In this document: positions 7,579 through 13,908 of the stretch, one piece after another
Layout of the letters: each line of letters opens with the position of its first letter
Numbering within the stretch: the first letter of the stretch is position 1
Origin: Croceicoccus sp.
Lineage (GTDB): Bacteria; Pseudomonadota; Alphaproteobacteria; Sphingomonadales; Sphingomonadaceae
Direction of reading: 5' to 3'
DNA: 17,421 bases
NCBI GenBank assembly: GCA_029936705.1
Contig: JAPYSD010000025.1
Span: forward strand, 1 to 17,421
The notes under the pieces: model-generated
Database searches by the model: none
What the model was told of the DNA's origin: nothing
The model's input: the letters and a program-made list of their open reading frames with translations, nothing else
Program-made: the position numbers and the translations under genes

Positions 7579-7929
7579 GTGAGCGAAAGCTGGCACCCCC
7601 TGATCGCCGAGGACGCGTTTCCCGAAGACGGCAAGCTGGCCGCCAAGGTGGCGGGCTGGTTCGTGCTGGTCGCGAAGACCGATGACGGGCTGCACGCGGT
7701 GAACGACCGCTGCACGCACCAGGCGGCGCTGCTGTCGGGCGGGCGGATCCGGCGCGGCGCGGTGATGTGCCCGCTGCACGGCGCGCGGTTCGAGATGGCG
7801 ACCGGCCGCTGCATCGGCGGCACCTACCGCGACCTGCGCACCTTTGAACTGCGGACCCGGGATGGGCAGATCGAGGTGAAGGTGCCCGACGAAAAGCCCG
7901 GCATGGACGAATTGCCGGTCGAAAGCTGA
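7579..7929 (+). CDS. Rieske [2Fe-2S] ferredoxin-type protein
   Basis: 116 residues when started at GTG 7579 (MSESWHPLIAEDAF), which is where free-standing Rieske ferredoxins normally begin; GAGAGG at 7561-7566 could serve as ribosome site. An ATG at 7501 would add 26 basic, low-complexity residues, lacks a Shine-Dalgarno and lies inside the palindrome of the intergenic region, so I reject it with moderate certainty. The cluster ligands are complete: C45-T-H47, then 16 residues, then C64-P-L-H67, followed by GARFEM and the GG turn. Such proteins pass single electrons to oxygenases or reductases. No Rieske oxygenase alpha subunit, hydroxylase or ferredoxin reductase is in the window, so the partner is elsewhere or unknown. 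It probably forms an operon with the SnoaL-like gene 74 bases downstream. Confidence 0.88.
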   Translation: MSESWHPLIAEDAFPEDGKLAAKVAGWFVLVAKTDDGLHAVNDRCTHQAALLSGGRIRRGAVMCPLHGARFEMATGRCIGGTYRDLRTFELRTRDGQIEVKVPDEKPGMDELPVES

Positions 7930-7965
7930 CGGAACAGCCAGTTTCGCGGGCCACCTGCCGCGCTA

Positions 7966-7995
7966 CCCTTGGGGCCATCCGATAACCACCAAGGG
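7966..7995 (+). promoter_or_regulatory. Hairpin able to mask the ribosome site of the second SnoaL-like gene
   Basis: CCCTTGG (7966-7972) is perfectly complementary to CCAAGGG (7989-7995), which contains most of the Shine-Dalgarno AGGGAG (7992-7997) lying 6 bases before the ATG at 8004. In mRNA the 7-bp stem with a 16-base loop would close the ribosome site, so translation might depend on ribosomes arriving from the Rieske gene or on an unfolding signal. The pairing is seen; any regulatory role is inference. Confidence 0.35.
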
Positions 7996-8003
7996 AGAAG
8001 ACG

Positions 8004-8432
8004 ATGCCGTTCACCGGACCACATGCCGACATCCAGGCGATCCGCGACCTGCTGGACGCCTATGCCGATGCCGTCACCCAGCGCGATCCCGATGCGTGGG
8101 GCGCGACCTGGGCGCGCGACGCGCACTGGGAAATGCCCGACTATCCCGAGTTTCCGCCGCAGCAGGGACGCGACAATATCGTGGCGCTGTGGGTCAAGGC
8201 GATGGAGCAGTACCCCGGCATCATGTTCCATGCCTGGCCCGGATCGATCGAGGTCGACGGGAATCGCGCCACGATGCGCAGCTATACCGCCGAGGTCTAT
8301 GACCAGGGCGAGGACACGGTGCGCGACCGCGGCCAGTACGAGGACGAATGCGTGAAGGTGGACGGCCGCTGGCAATTCTCGCGCCGGGCGTTCCGCACCA
8401 TCCACAAGCAGGTGCGGCCCAAGGGCTGCTGA
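8004..8432 (+). CDS. SnoaL-like / NTF2-fold protein, second copy type
   Basis: 142 residues. The start helix DIQAIRDLLDAYADAVTQRDPDAWGATWARDAHWEMPDYPEFPPQQGRDNI is the standard opening of SnoaL_4-type proteins (helix, then 'RD..W....A.DA.W' and a loop before the strand). The end WQFSRRAFRTIHK forms the last strand. AGGGAG precedes the ATG at 6 bases. This fold includes small dehydratases/isomerases and the beta subunits of ring-hydroxylating dioxygenases, and the protein follows a Rieske ferredoxin gene. That neighbourhood hints at an oxygenase-linked role, but the usual alpha subunit is missing. It is not a close copy of the SnoaL-like protein at 7034-7432; the two share only the fold pattern. 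The protein ends before a strong terminator. Confidence 0.85.
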   Translation: MPFTGPHADIQAIRDLLDAYADAVTQRDPDAWGATWARDAHWEMPDYPEFPPQQGRDNIVALWVKAMEQYPGIMFHAWPGSIEVDGNRATMRSYTAEVYDQGEDTVRDRGQYEDECVKVDGRWQFSRRAFRTIHKQVRPKGC

Positions 8433-8438
8433 CCGTTC

Positions 8439-8498
8439 GGCGCCCACCGGCGCCAGGCAAAAAAGAGGGGGAGACTGCACTGGCAGCCTCCCCCTTTT
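8439..8498. terminator. Tandem hairpins, bidirectional rho-independent terminator
   Basis: A first small stem GGCGCC-CACC-GGCGCC (8439-8454) is followed by a strong hairpin. GGGGGAG (8467-8473) pairs with CTCCCCC (8488-8494), and an inner CTGC/GCAG stem surrounds an ACTG loop. TTTT follows on the plus strand (8495-8498), and a run of six A at 8459-8464 gives a T-run on the minus strand. It therefore terminates both the second SnoaL-like gene (ends 8432) and the convergent receptor gene (ends 8539). This is the clearest intrinsic terminator in the window. Confidence 0.85.
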
Positions 8499-8538
8499 CA
8501 CAGGGAGGGGAGCGCGGGATGCACGCCCCCCGAGGAGT

Positions 8539-11043
8539 TCAGAAACGCTTGGTCACCTCGACCTGCACGGTGCGCGGCAGGTTGCCAAAGCCCAGCTGGT
8601 CGGCGGGGAAGCCCGCCGCCGTGCCGGTGCCGCCGCCCGTCGAGGGGCCGTCGACCACGCCGGTGACGTAGAACTCGTTGGTCAGGTTCTTGCCGATGAC
8701 GGCGATCTGCCAGTTGTCGTCGGCCGCGCCGAACCGCACGCCCGCGTCCAGCGTGACATAGCTGCCCTGGCGGGCCAGCGGATTGCCGAAGCCCGACGGG
8801 TTGTAGCTGTCGGAATACTTGGAATCGACGTTCATCCCGATCTTGAGATCGTTGCCGATGTCGCGGTCGTAGGACACGCCCAGGTTGCCGGTCCAGTCGG
8901 GCGCGACCGACAGCTCGGTCCCGGTCAGGTCCTGCCGCGCCGCGATCGCGCTGATCGGGGTGCAGCCCGCCGCCGGGGTCTGGCCCGCATAGCAGGGCCC
9001 TGCGGGGAAGTCGGTGTATTCGGCATCGGTATAGTTGATCGACCCGTACACGTTCAGCCCCTGCACCGCGTAGGGCGCGAACTCGAACTCGACCTCGACG
9101 CCGCGGGTGCGGGCATCGGCGGTCAGCGTCTGGAACGCGAAGATCGGCGAGTTGAAGAAGTCGACCTGCAGGTCGTTGTAGTCATAGGTGAAGGCGATCA
9201 GGTTCAACCGCAGCTGATTGTCGAGGATGGTGGACTTGATGCCCGCCTCGAAACCCTCGGCCGTTTCGGGGTCGAAGGTCAGGTCGCCCACCGGGTCGGG
9301 CGAGAACTGCGAGTTGATGCCCCCGTTCGAGAAGCCGCCCGACTTGTACGCGGTCTTGTACGCGCCATAGATCAGGAGGTCCGGCGTGGGCTGCCACGTC
9401 AGCGACGCCTCGGGCGAGATGTCCTGGAAATGCTGCGAGGCATTGATCACGCCCAGCCCGTCGGGGCTGTCCGCGGGGCGGAAGATGCCGGTCAGCGCGG
9501 GGTTGTTGTAGGGCTGGACGAAGAAGCTGTCCTTCGTCTCGTCGGTATAGCGCGCGCCGCCCGCCAGCTCGATCGTGTCGGTCAGCGCCAGCGTCACCTG
9601 TCCGAACACGGCGAATGTCTCGCCATCGGTATAGCTGGTCTTGGACGTGCCGACATATTCGAAACCGTCGGGCGCGGCGCTGTTCCGGATGTTGCCCAGG
9701 ATGATGTACTGTTCGAAATCGCGCTTGGTGTTCTGGTACAGACCGCCGATCATCACGTTGATCGGGCCGTCCAGCTGCGTCAGCAGCCGCAGTTCCTGCG
9801 ACCAGGCGTCCCAGCTCGAATTCTCAGTCGCCCAGTTCGAACCCGGTCCCGACTGGAAATCGCAGGCGCAGGCCCACTTGTTGTTGGTCCACTGGTAGTT
9901 GGAGACCGACGTAATTTGCAGCTGGTCCGCCTCGTACACGATGTTCAGCGTGCCCGATGCCGATTCGTAGCGGTTGAACAGGCTGCCGTCGTCCTTGGCG
10001 ACGGGGAAGTTCGACGCGATCTCGGCCGGGATGTTGTTCTGGTAATTGACGAAATCGCGGGCGCAGGGCTGGCCGGTCAGCTGGGACAGCCCGCTGTCGA
10101 GGCCGCAGCGATAGGCGACGTAGTTCCACGAGTTGTTGTTCGTGGTGTTGATGTCGTAATTGCCCTTGAGCGTCATGGTCAGCCGGTCGGTCGGCTCGAA
10201 CTTCAGCGTGGCGCGGCCCAGGAATTCCTCTTCGCCCGGCTGTTCGCGCGGGGCAGGTTCTGCCGTGAAGGTTTCGGGGTCGCCCGCGCCGCCGACGGCC
10301 AGGTCGGCGAAATCGACGGTGGTATAGCCGAACGGCTCGGCCTTGTTGGTGTAATAGCCGCCCTGCATGTTGGTATAGCGGCCCGCCAGGCGGATGCCCA
10401 AGCGGTCGGTCAGCGGGTACGAGGCGATCGCCTCGATCTTGTACTGCTCGGCCTGGAACTCGTATCCGCCGCGCACGATGAATTCCGGCTCGCTGCCCGG
10501 GTCCTTGGTGGTGATCGAGATCACGCCCGCGGTGGCGTTCTTGCCGAAGAACAGCGCCTGCGGACCCTTCAGCACCTCGACCCGGCCAAGGTCGAAGAAG
10601 CCTTCGTTGATGACGCGGCCCTGGCCGTAATAGGCGCCGTCGACGACGACCGCGACCGATTGCTCGATCCCGATCGAGGTGGAGGACGAGCCGATGCCGC
10701 GCAGGGTCAGCTGCGCGCCCGAACCGTTGGAGGCGCGGCCCACGTTGAACTGCGGCGCGATGGCGGCGATCTTCTCGACGCTGGTGATGTCGCGGTTCTG
10801 GATGACCTGTTCGGAAATCGCGGTGACGGCCACGGGCACGTCCTGCACGCTTTCCTCGCGCTTGCGGGCGGTGACGACGATCTCGGTCAGGCCGCCGCGC
10901 TCGGGCGGATTGGCAGAGGGAAGGGGCTGTGTGGCCTTGCCGTCGTTCGCGTCCAGCGTCTGGGTCTGTGCGGTGGCGGGTGTGGCCAGCATGATACCGG
11001 CCAGGCTGGTCGCGGCCAGCAGGCCGTGCTTGCGTATTCTCAT
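8539..11043 (-). CDS. TonB-dependent receptor 1 (complete)
   Basis: 834 residues from the ATG at 11043, preceded by GGGGAGAGGA on the minus strand. A Sec signal peptide (MRIRKHGLLAATSLAG...) is cleaved near ATPATA-Q26. After a linker come a TonB-box-like EIVVTARKREESVQDVP (54-70) and a plug domain to about residue 170 (QLTLRGIGSS, VAVVVDGAYYGQG, RVEVLKGPQALFFGKNATAGVISITTK). The 22-strand barrel follows and the chain ends at F834 (VEVTKRF). Several cysteine pairs occur in barrel loops (YRCGLDS...GQPCARD; WACACDF; GPCYAG...AGCTP), probably extracellular disulfides. The plug type is the large sphingomonad group that imports many organic substrates besides siderophores, so the ligand is open. 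It is divergent from an MDR reductase gene, an arrangement repeated at 13909-17396. Family is certain. Confidence 0.95.
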   Translation of the reverse strand: MRIRKHGLLAATSLAGIMLATPATAQTQTLDANDGKATQPLPSANPPERGGLTEIVVTARKREESVQDVPVAVTAISEQVIQNRDITSVEKIAAIAPQFNVGRASNGSGAQLTLRGIGSSSTSIGIEQSVAVVVDGAYYGQGRVINEGFFDLGRVEVLKGPQALFFGKNATAGVISITTKDPGSEPEFIVRGGYEFQAEQYKIEAIASYPLTDRLGIRLAGRYTNMQGGYYTNKAEPFGYTTVDFADLAVGGAGDPETFTAEPAPREQPGEEEFLGRATLKFEPTDRLTMTLKGNYDINTTNNNSWNYVAYRCGLDSGLSQLTGQPCARDFVNYQNNIPAEIASNFPVAKDDGSLFNRYESASGTLNIVYEADQLQITSVSNYQWTNNKWACACDFQSGPGSNWATENSSWDAWSQELRLLTQLDGPINVMIGGLYQNTKRDFEQYIILGNIRNSAAPDGFEYVGTSKTSYTDGETFAVFGQVTLALTDTIELAGGARYTDETKDSFFVQPYNNPALTGIFRPADSPDGLGVINASQHFQDISPEASLTWQPTPDLLIYGAYKTAYKSGGFSNGGINSQFSPDPVGDLTFDPETAEGFEAGIKSTILDNQLRLNLIAFTYDYNDLQVDFFNSPIFAFQTLTADARTRGVEVEFEFAPYAVQGLNVYGSINYTDAEYTDFPAGPCYAGQTPAAGCTPISAIAARQDLTGTELSVAPDWTGNLGVSYDRDIGNDLKIGMNVDSKYSDSYNPSGFGNPLARQGSYVTLDAGVRFGAADDNWQIAVIGKNLTNEFYVTGVVDGPSTGGGTGTAAGFPADQLGFGNLPRTVQVEVTKRF

Positions 11044-11082
11044 CGTCTTCCTCTCCCCTGTCGTGCGGAGCCTGTGCCCTTT

Positions 11083-11111
11083 TTTATTGGGCGTGCCCCT
11101 GTTTGTTGGGC
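11083..11111. repeat. Direct repeat pair TTTRTTGGGC, 19-base period
   Basis: TTTATTGGGC at 11083-11092 and TTTGTTGGGC at 11102-11111 differ at one base and are 19 bases apart, close to two helical turns. They lie 40-70 bases before the receptor 1 start, where an operator or activator site for the minus-strand gene would be expected. Confidence 0.4.
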
Positions 11112-11167
11112 TTGGTATCTTTTCGACTCCGCCGATGCGTACCACCGGCCCGCGCGCCGCGCCCCTG

Positions 11168-11199
11168 ACAAGAAGGACAGGCCTAACGAGAAGGATAGG
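11168..11199. repeat. Direct repeat pair ACRAGAAGGAYAGG, 18-base period
   Basis: ACAAGAAGGACAGG (11168-11181) and ACGAGAAGGATAGG (11186-11199) match at 12 of 14 positions and are 18 bases apart. They lie 55-86 bases before the reductase start. Tandem activator or repressor sites are a possible reading; chance is not excluded because the gap is purine-rich here. Confidence 0.4.
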
Positions 11200-11253
11200 T
11201 GGTCAGCGCCGCGCGGCCTGTGCAGTCTTCGCGCCAAGGGAAAGGATCATCAC

Positions 11254-12273
11254 ATGACGAAGAACCGGTACTGGCAGCTCGACACGCGGCCCGAGGGAGA
11301 CGATTTCTCCTCTGCGCTCAGCATGAAGGAAGAGGATCTTTCCCCGCTGGAGGACGGCGAGATCCGCGTGCGGTCGCGCTTCCTGTCGATGGACGCGGGC
11401 ACGCGCATGTGGATGAACTCGCGCGAGGATGGCTATCAGCCGCCGATCGCGCTGGGATCGAAGATGGCGGGCCAGGCGCTGGGCCGGGTGAGCGAGAGCC
11501 GGGACGATCGCTTTCCCGAGGGCGCGCTGGTGCGGATCTTCGGGCAATGGGCGGATTATTCGACCGTGCGGCCCGACGATGCCTGGGCGGTGCTGCTGGA
11601 CGACGACATCGACGATGAGCGTCAGCATTTCGGCGCATTGGGCCTCAACGGCTGGACCGCGCTCTACGGGGTGAAGGACATCCTGGGCATCAAGGAGGGC
11701 GAGACGCTGGTCGTGTCCGCCGCGGCGGGCGCGACGGGCAGCCTTGCCTGCCAGATCGGTCGCAACCTGGGCGCGAAGGTCGTGGGCATCGCGGGCGGAC
11801 CGGACAAGTGCCGCCATGTCGTCGCCAAGCTGGGCGCGCAGCAGTGCATCGATTACAAGAACAGCGATGTCGCGGCCGAGCTTGCGAAGCTGGACGGCGG
11901 GATCGACGCCTATTTCGAGAATGTGGGCGGTGCGATCCTGGACGCGGTGCTGCAGAACATGGCGCTGCATGGCCGCATCGCGGTGTGCGGCATGATCGCC
12001 AATTACGCATCGGACGAGCCGACGCCCGGCCCCAGCCATTACGACCAGGTGCTGATGCGCCGCCTGCGGATCGAGGGGTTCCTGCTGCCCGACGTCCCCG
12101 AACGCGGCCCCGAATATTACGAGACGATGAAGCGCTGGTACCAGGAGGGCAGGATCACGCTGCCCTTCGACGTGACCGAGGGGCTGGAGAACGTGCTGAC
12201 CGCCTATGAGCGGATGATGACCGGCAAGAACACCGGCAAGGTTCTGGTCGACCTCGGCCCCGCGAACGGCTGA
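11254..12273 (+). CDS. NADPH-dependent MDR oxidoreductase 1, zinc-free (CurA/PTGR-like enone reductase)
   Basis: 339 residues of the COG2130 group (leukotriene B4 12-hydroxydehydrogenase, prostaglandin reductase, curcumin reductase), which reduce the C=C bond of alpha,beta-unsaturated ketones and aldehydes in the cytoplasm. Visible marks: N-terminal FLSMDAGTRMWM where the group has S.DP..R.WM, the cofactor loop SAAAGATGS (155-163), and GIAGGPDKC (178-186) whose lysine typically binds the 2'-phosphate of NADPH. FENVGG (221-226) and a C-terminal KNTGKVLVDL complete the pattern. Structural or catalytic zinc cysteines are absent, as expected. ATG 11254 has AAAGGA 7 bases upstream. The stop is followed 11 bases later by the ThuA-like gene, so these are one transcript. 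A paralogue lies at 16365. Confidence 0.93.
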   Translation: MTKNRYWQLDTRPEGDDFSSALSMKEEDLSPLEDGEIRVRSRFLSMDAGTRMWMNSREDGYQPPIALGSKMAGQALGRVSESRDDRFPEGALVRIFGQWADYSTVRPDDAWAVLLDDDIDDERQHFGALGLNGWTALYGVKDILGIKEGETLVVSAAAGATGSLACQIGRNLGAKVVGIAGGPDKCRHVVAKLGAQQCIDYKNSDVAAELAKLDGGIDAYFENVGGAILDAVLQNMALHGRIAVCGMIANYASDEPTPGPSHYDQVLMRRLRIEGFLLPDVPERGPEYYETMKRWYQEGRITLPFDVTEGLENVLTAYERMMTGKNTGKVLVDLGPANG

Positions 12274-12284
12274 GGGACAGGAGC

Positions 12285-13091
12285 GTGCCCACCGTCGATT
12301 ATCGCAGCGAGCTGCAATGCCTGGTCGCGGTGCGCGGCCATCCCTTCGACCGCAATGCCTTTGCCGCCATGTTCGAGGGGATGGAAGGCATCGGCGTTAC
12401 CATGGTGGACCAGCCCGCCGCCGCGCTGCTGATGAACGCGCAAGCCATGCGCGGGTTCGACGTGCTGGTGCTGTACGACATGCCGGGACTGGATTTCGAC
12501 GCGCCCGATGGCGCCCCCGCCTATGTCGATCCGCCCGAGGCGCTGGTGAAGGGCCTGCCCGCGCTGCTGGAGGAAGGGAAGGGCATCGTCGCGCTGCACC
12601 ATGCGCTGGCGGGCTGGCCGACATGGGATTTCTATGGCGATCTGCTGGGCGGGCGCTTCTTCTATCATCCCGGCACGCTGCGGGGGCAGGCGGTGCCGGA
12701 CAGCGGCTATGCCCATGACGTGACGCAGCGGCTGACCCCGGTGGCGGGGCACCCGGTGACGCGGGACCTGCCCGCAAGCTTCACCCTGACCGACGAGCCG
12801 TACCTAGCTCAGCTCCTGGAACAGGACGTGACCCCGCTGCTCCATTCGGACGCGGTCTATACGCGCGAGCATTTCTTTTCCGCGCAGAACGCCGTGCGGG
12901 GTGAGATGTATTCGCGCGAGGGGTGGGACCATGCGCCCGGCAGCAATCTGGTCGGCTGGGCGAAGGAAGCGGGGCAGAGCCGCCTCGTCTATCTGCAGCC
13001 GGGCGACGGGGCGGGGGCGTATGAAAACCCGCACTACCGCCAGCTGGTCGAGAACGCGATCCGCTGGACCGCGCGCCGCCGGTCCGAATAG
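12285..13091 (+). CDS. ThuA-like domain protein
   Basis: 268 residues, GTG start at 12285 with GAGGG overlapping the stop of the reductase gene (12272-12276). ThuA-like domains have a class I glutamine-amidotransferase-like (flavodoxin-type) fold and are found near sugar, trehalose and many other catabolic genes; the reaction of most members is not known. Marks seen: VAVRGHPFDR (14-23), DVLVLYDMPG (59-68), LHHALAGWP (104-112), FTLTDEPY (166-173), VYLQPGDG (235-242) and a closing YENPHYRQLVENAIRW (246-261). There is no signal peptide, so it is cytoplasmic. Its place behind an enone reductase and facing an SDR argues for a role in the same catabolic scheme rather than in trehalose metabolism, for which nothing else is present. 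Confidence 0.88.
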   Translation: MPTVDYRSELQCLVAVRGHPFDRNAFAAMFEGMEGIGVTMVDQPAAALLMNAQAMRGFDVLVLYDMPGLDFDAPDGAPAYVDPPEALVKGLPALLEEGKGIVALHHALAGWPTWDFYGDLLGGRFFYHPGTLRGQAVPDSGYAHDVTQRLTPVAGHPVTRDLPASFTLTDEPYLAQLLEQDVTPLLHSDAVYTREHFFSAQNAVRGEMYSREGWDHAPGSNLVGWAKEAGQSRLVYLQPGDGAGAYENPHYRQLVENAIRWTARRRSE

Positions 13092-13103
13092 GGCGGCGCG
13101 CGG
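13069..13103. terminator. All-GC 12-bp hairpin between convergent genes
   Basis: CCGCGCGCCGCC (13069-13080) and GGCGGCGCGCGG (13092-13103) pair perfectly around an 11-base loop that contains the TAG stop of the ThuA-like gene. The gap to the convergent SDR gene is only 18 bases, so this is the only place a two-way terminator could sit. No T-run is present. Confidence 0.55.
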
Positions 13104-13109
13104 CCTGCG

Positions 13110-13874
13110 TTACTGCGCGATCATGCCGCCATCGACGGTGAACTCGGTGCCCGTGCAATAGACGCTCTCGTCGCTGGCGAGGAACAGGTTCATGTTGGCG
13201 ATGTCCTCCGGCTCGCCGAAGCGGCCCATCGGGATGCCGGCGACCAGCTGTTCGTAGATCTCGGGATTATCCTCCAGCGCGATCTTCTGCATGTTGGTCA
13301 TGATCATGCCGGGATGCACCGTGTTCACGCGGATGTTGTCGGCCGCGCATTCCAGCGCCACGGTCTTGGAAAAGATCCGCACCCCGCCCTTGGCCGCGGC
13401 ATAGGCGGCGGTGTTCGGCACGCCGACCTGCCCCACGATGGACGAGATGTTGATAATCGACCCGCCGCGCCCGATGCGGCGCATCAGCTTTACCGCGCGC
13501 TGCGTGCCGTGGAACACGCTGTTGAGGTTGATGTCGCACTGGCGGTTCCATTCCTCGACCGTGTAGTCGGCGATGGGGCGCAGGATCGCGATGCCGGCAT
13601 TGTTGACGATCACGTCCAGGCCGCCGTGCTGTTCCTCGATATGGCCGAACACGTCGTCCCAGTCGTTGGTGCTGGACACGTCATGCGCCAGCGCCTCGGC
13701 CGATCCGCCCTTTTTGGCGATCAAATCGACCACCTCTTGCGCGCTGTCCCTGGACAGGTCGGTGATGACGACATGCGCGCCTTCCTCGGCAAAGCGGATG
13801 GCGGTCGCGCTGCCGAGCCCCGGCATCGAGGCTCCGCCCGTTACCAGCGCGATCTTTCCGGTCAGTCTTGGCAT
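13110..13874 (-). CDS. SDR family oxidoreductase (classical, likely NAD-dependent)
   Basis: 254 residues from MPRLTGKIALVTGG (ATG at 13874, with AAAGGA 11 bases upstream). An earlier ATG at 13904 would add ten residues but has no ribosome site. The Rossmann motif is TGGASMPGLG (12-21), two residues longer than the usual TGGASGIG. D39 at the end of the second strand (VVITDLS) favours NAD(H). NNAG is at 91-94, with catalytic N116, S145, Y158 and K162 (YAAAK). The family oxidises or reduces secondary alcohols and ketones; the exact substrate is unknown. It lies 34 bases behind receptor 2 on the same strand, hence probably co-transcribed with it, and may provide the hydroxyl/keto step for the imported compound. 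Confidence 0.93.
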   Translation of the reverse strand: MPRLTGKIALVTGGASMPGLGSATAIRFAEEGAHVVITDLSRDSAQEVVDLIAKKGGSAEALAHDVSSTNDWDDVFGHIEEQHGGLDVIVNNAGIAILRPIADYTVEEWNRQCDINLNSVFHGTQRAVKLMRRIGRGGSIINISSIVGQVGVPNTAAYAAAKGGVRIFSKTVALECAADNIRVNTVHPGMIMTNMQKIALEDNPEIYEQLVAGIPMGRFGEPEDIANMNLFLASDESVYCTGTEFTVDGGMIAQ

Positions 13875-13908
13875 GGGGGCCCTGTTCCTTTCTGTCTGGG
13901 ACATGCGA

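Larger units (their letters stand above)
11044..11253. promoter_or_regulatory. Divergent regulatory region, receptor 1 / MDR reductase 1
   Basis: A 210-base gap between divergent starts, the longest non-coding stretch in the window. It holds two pairs of direct repeats, listed separately: TTTATTGGGC/TTTGTTGGGC on the receptor side and ACAAGAAGGACAGG/ACGAGAAGGATAGG on the reductase side. It also holds a GGGCGTGCCC palindrome (11089-11098). AAAGGA (11241-11246) is the ribosome site of the reductase. I could not place promoter boxes with confidence. A frame open through this gap upstream of 11254 is a shadow of the receptor gene. Confidence 0.45.

Noticed and set aside
7032..7823. Extended dehydrogenase start far upstream
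   Set aside because: The extra residues cover the SnoaL-like and Rieske genes in the wrong frame; family length and the start at 7031 agree.
9430..11253. Upstream extension of MDR reductase 1 by about 600 codons
   Set aside because: It is antisense to receptor 1 and meaningless in composition; the ATG at 11254 has its own ribosome site and matches the family start.
13875..13904. Earlier ATG for the SDR
   Set aside because: Adds ten polar residues before the conserved start, lies 4 bases after the receptor stop and has no ribosome site; cannot be fully excluded.
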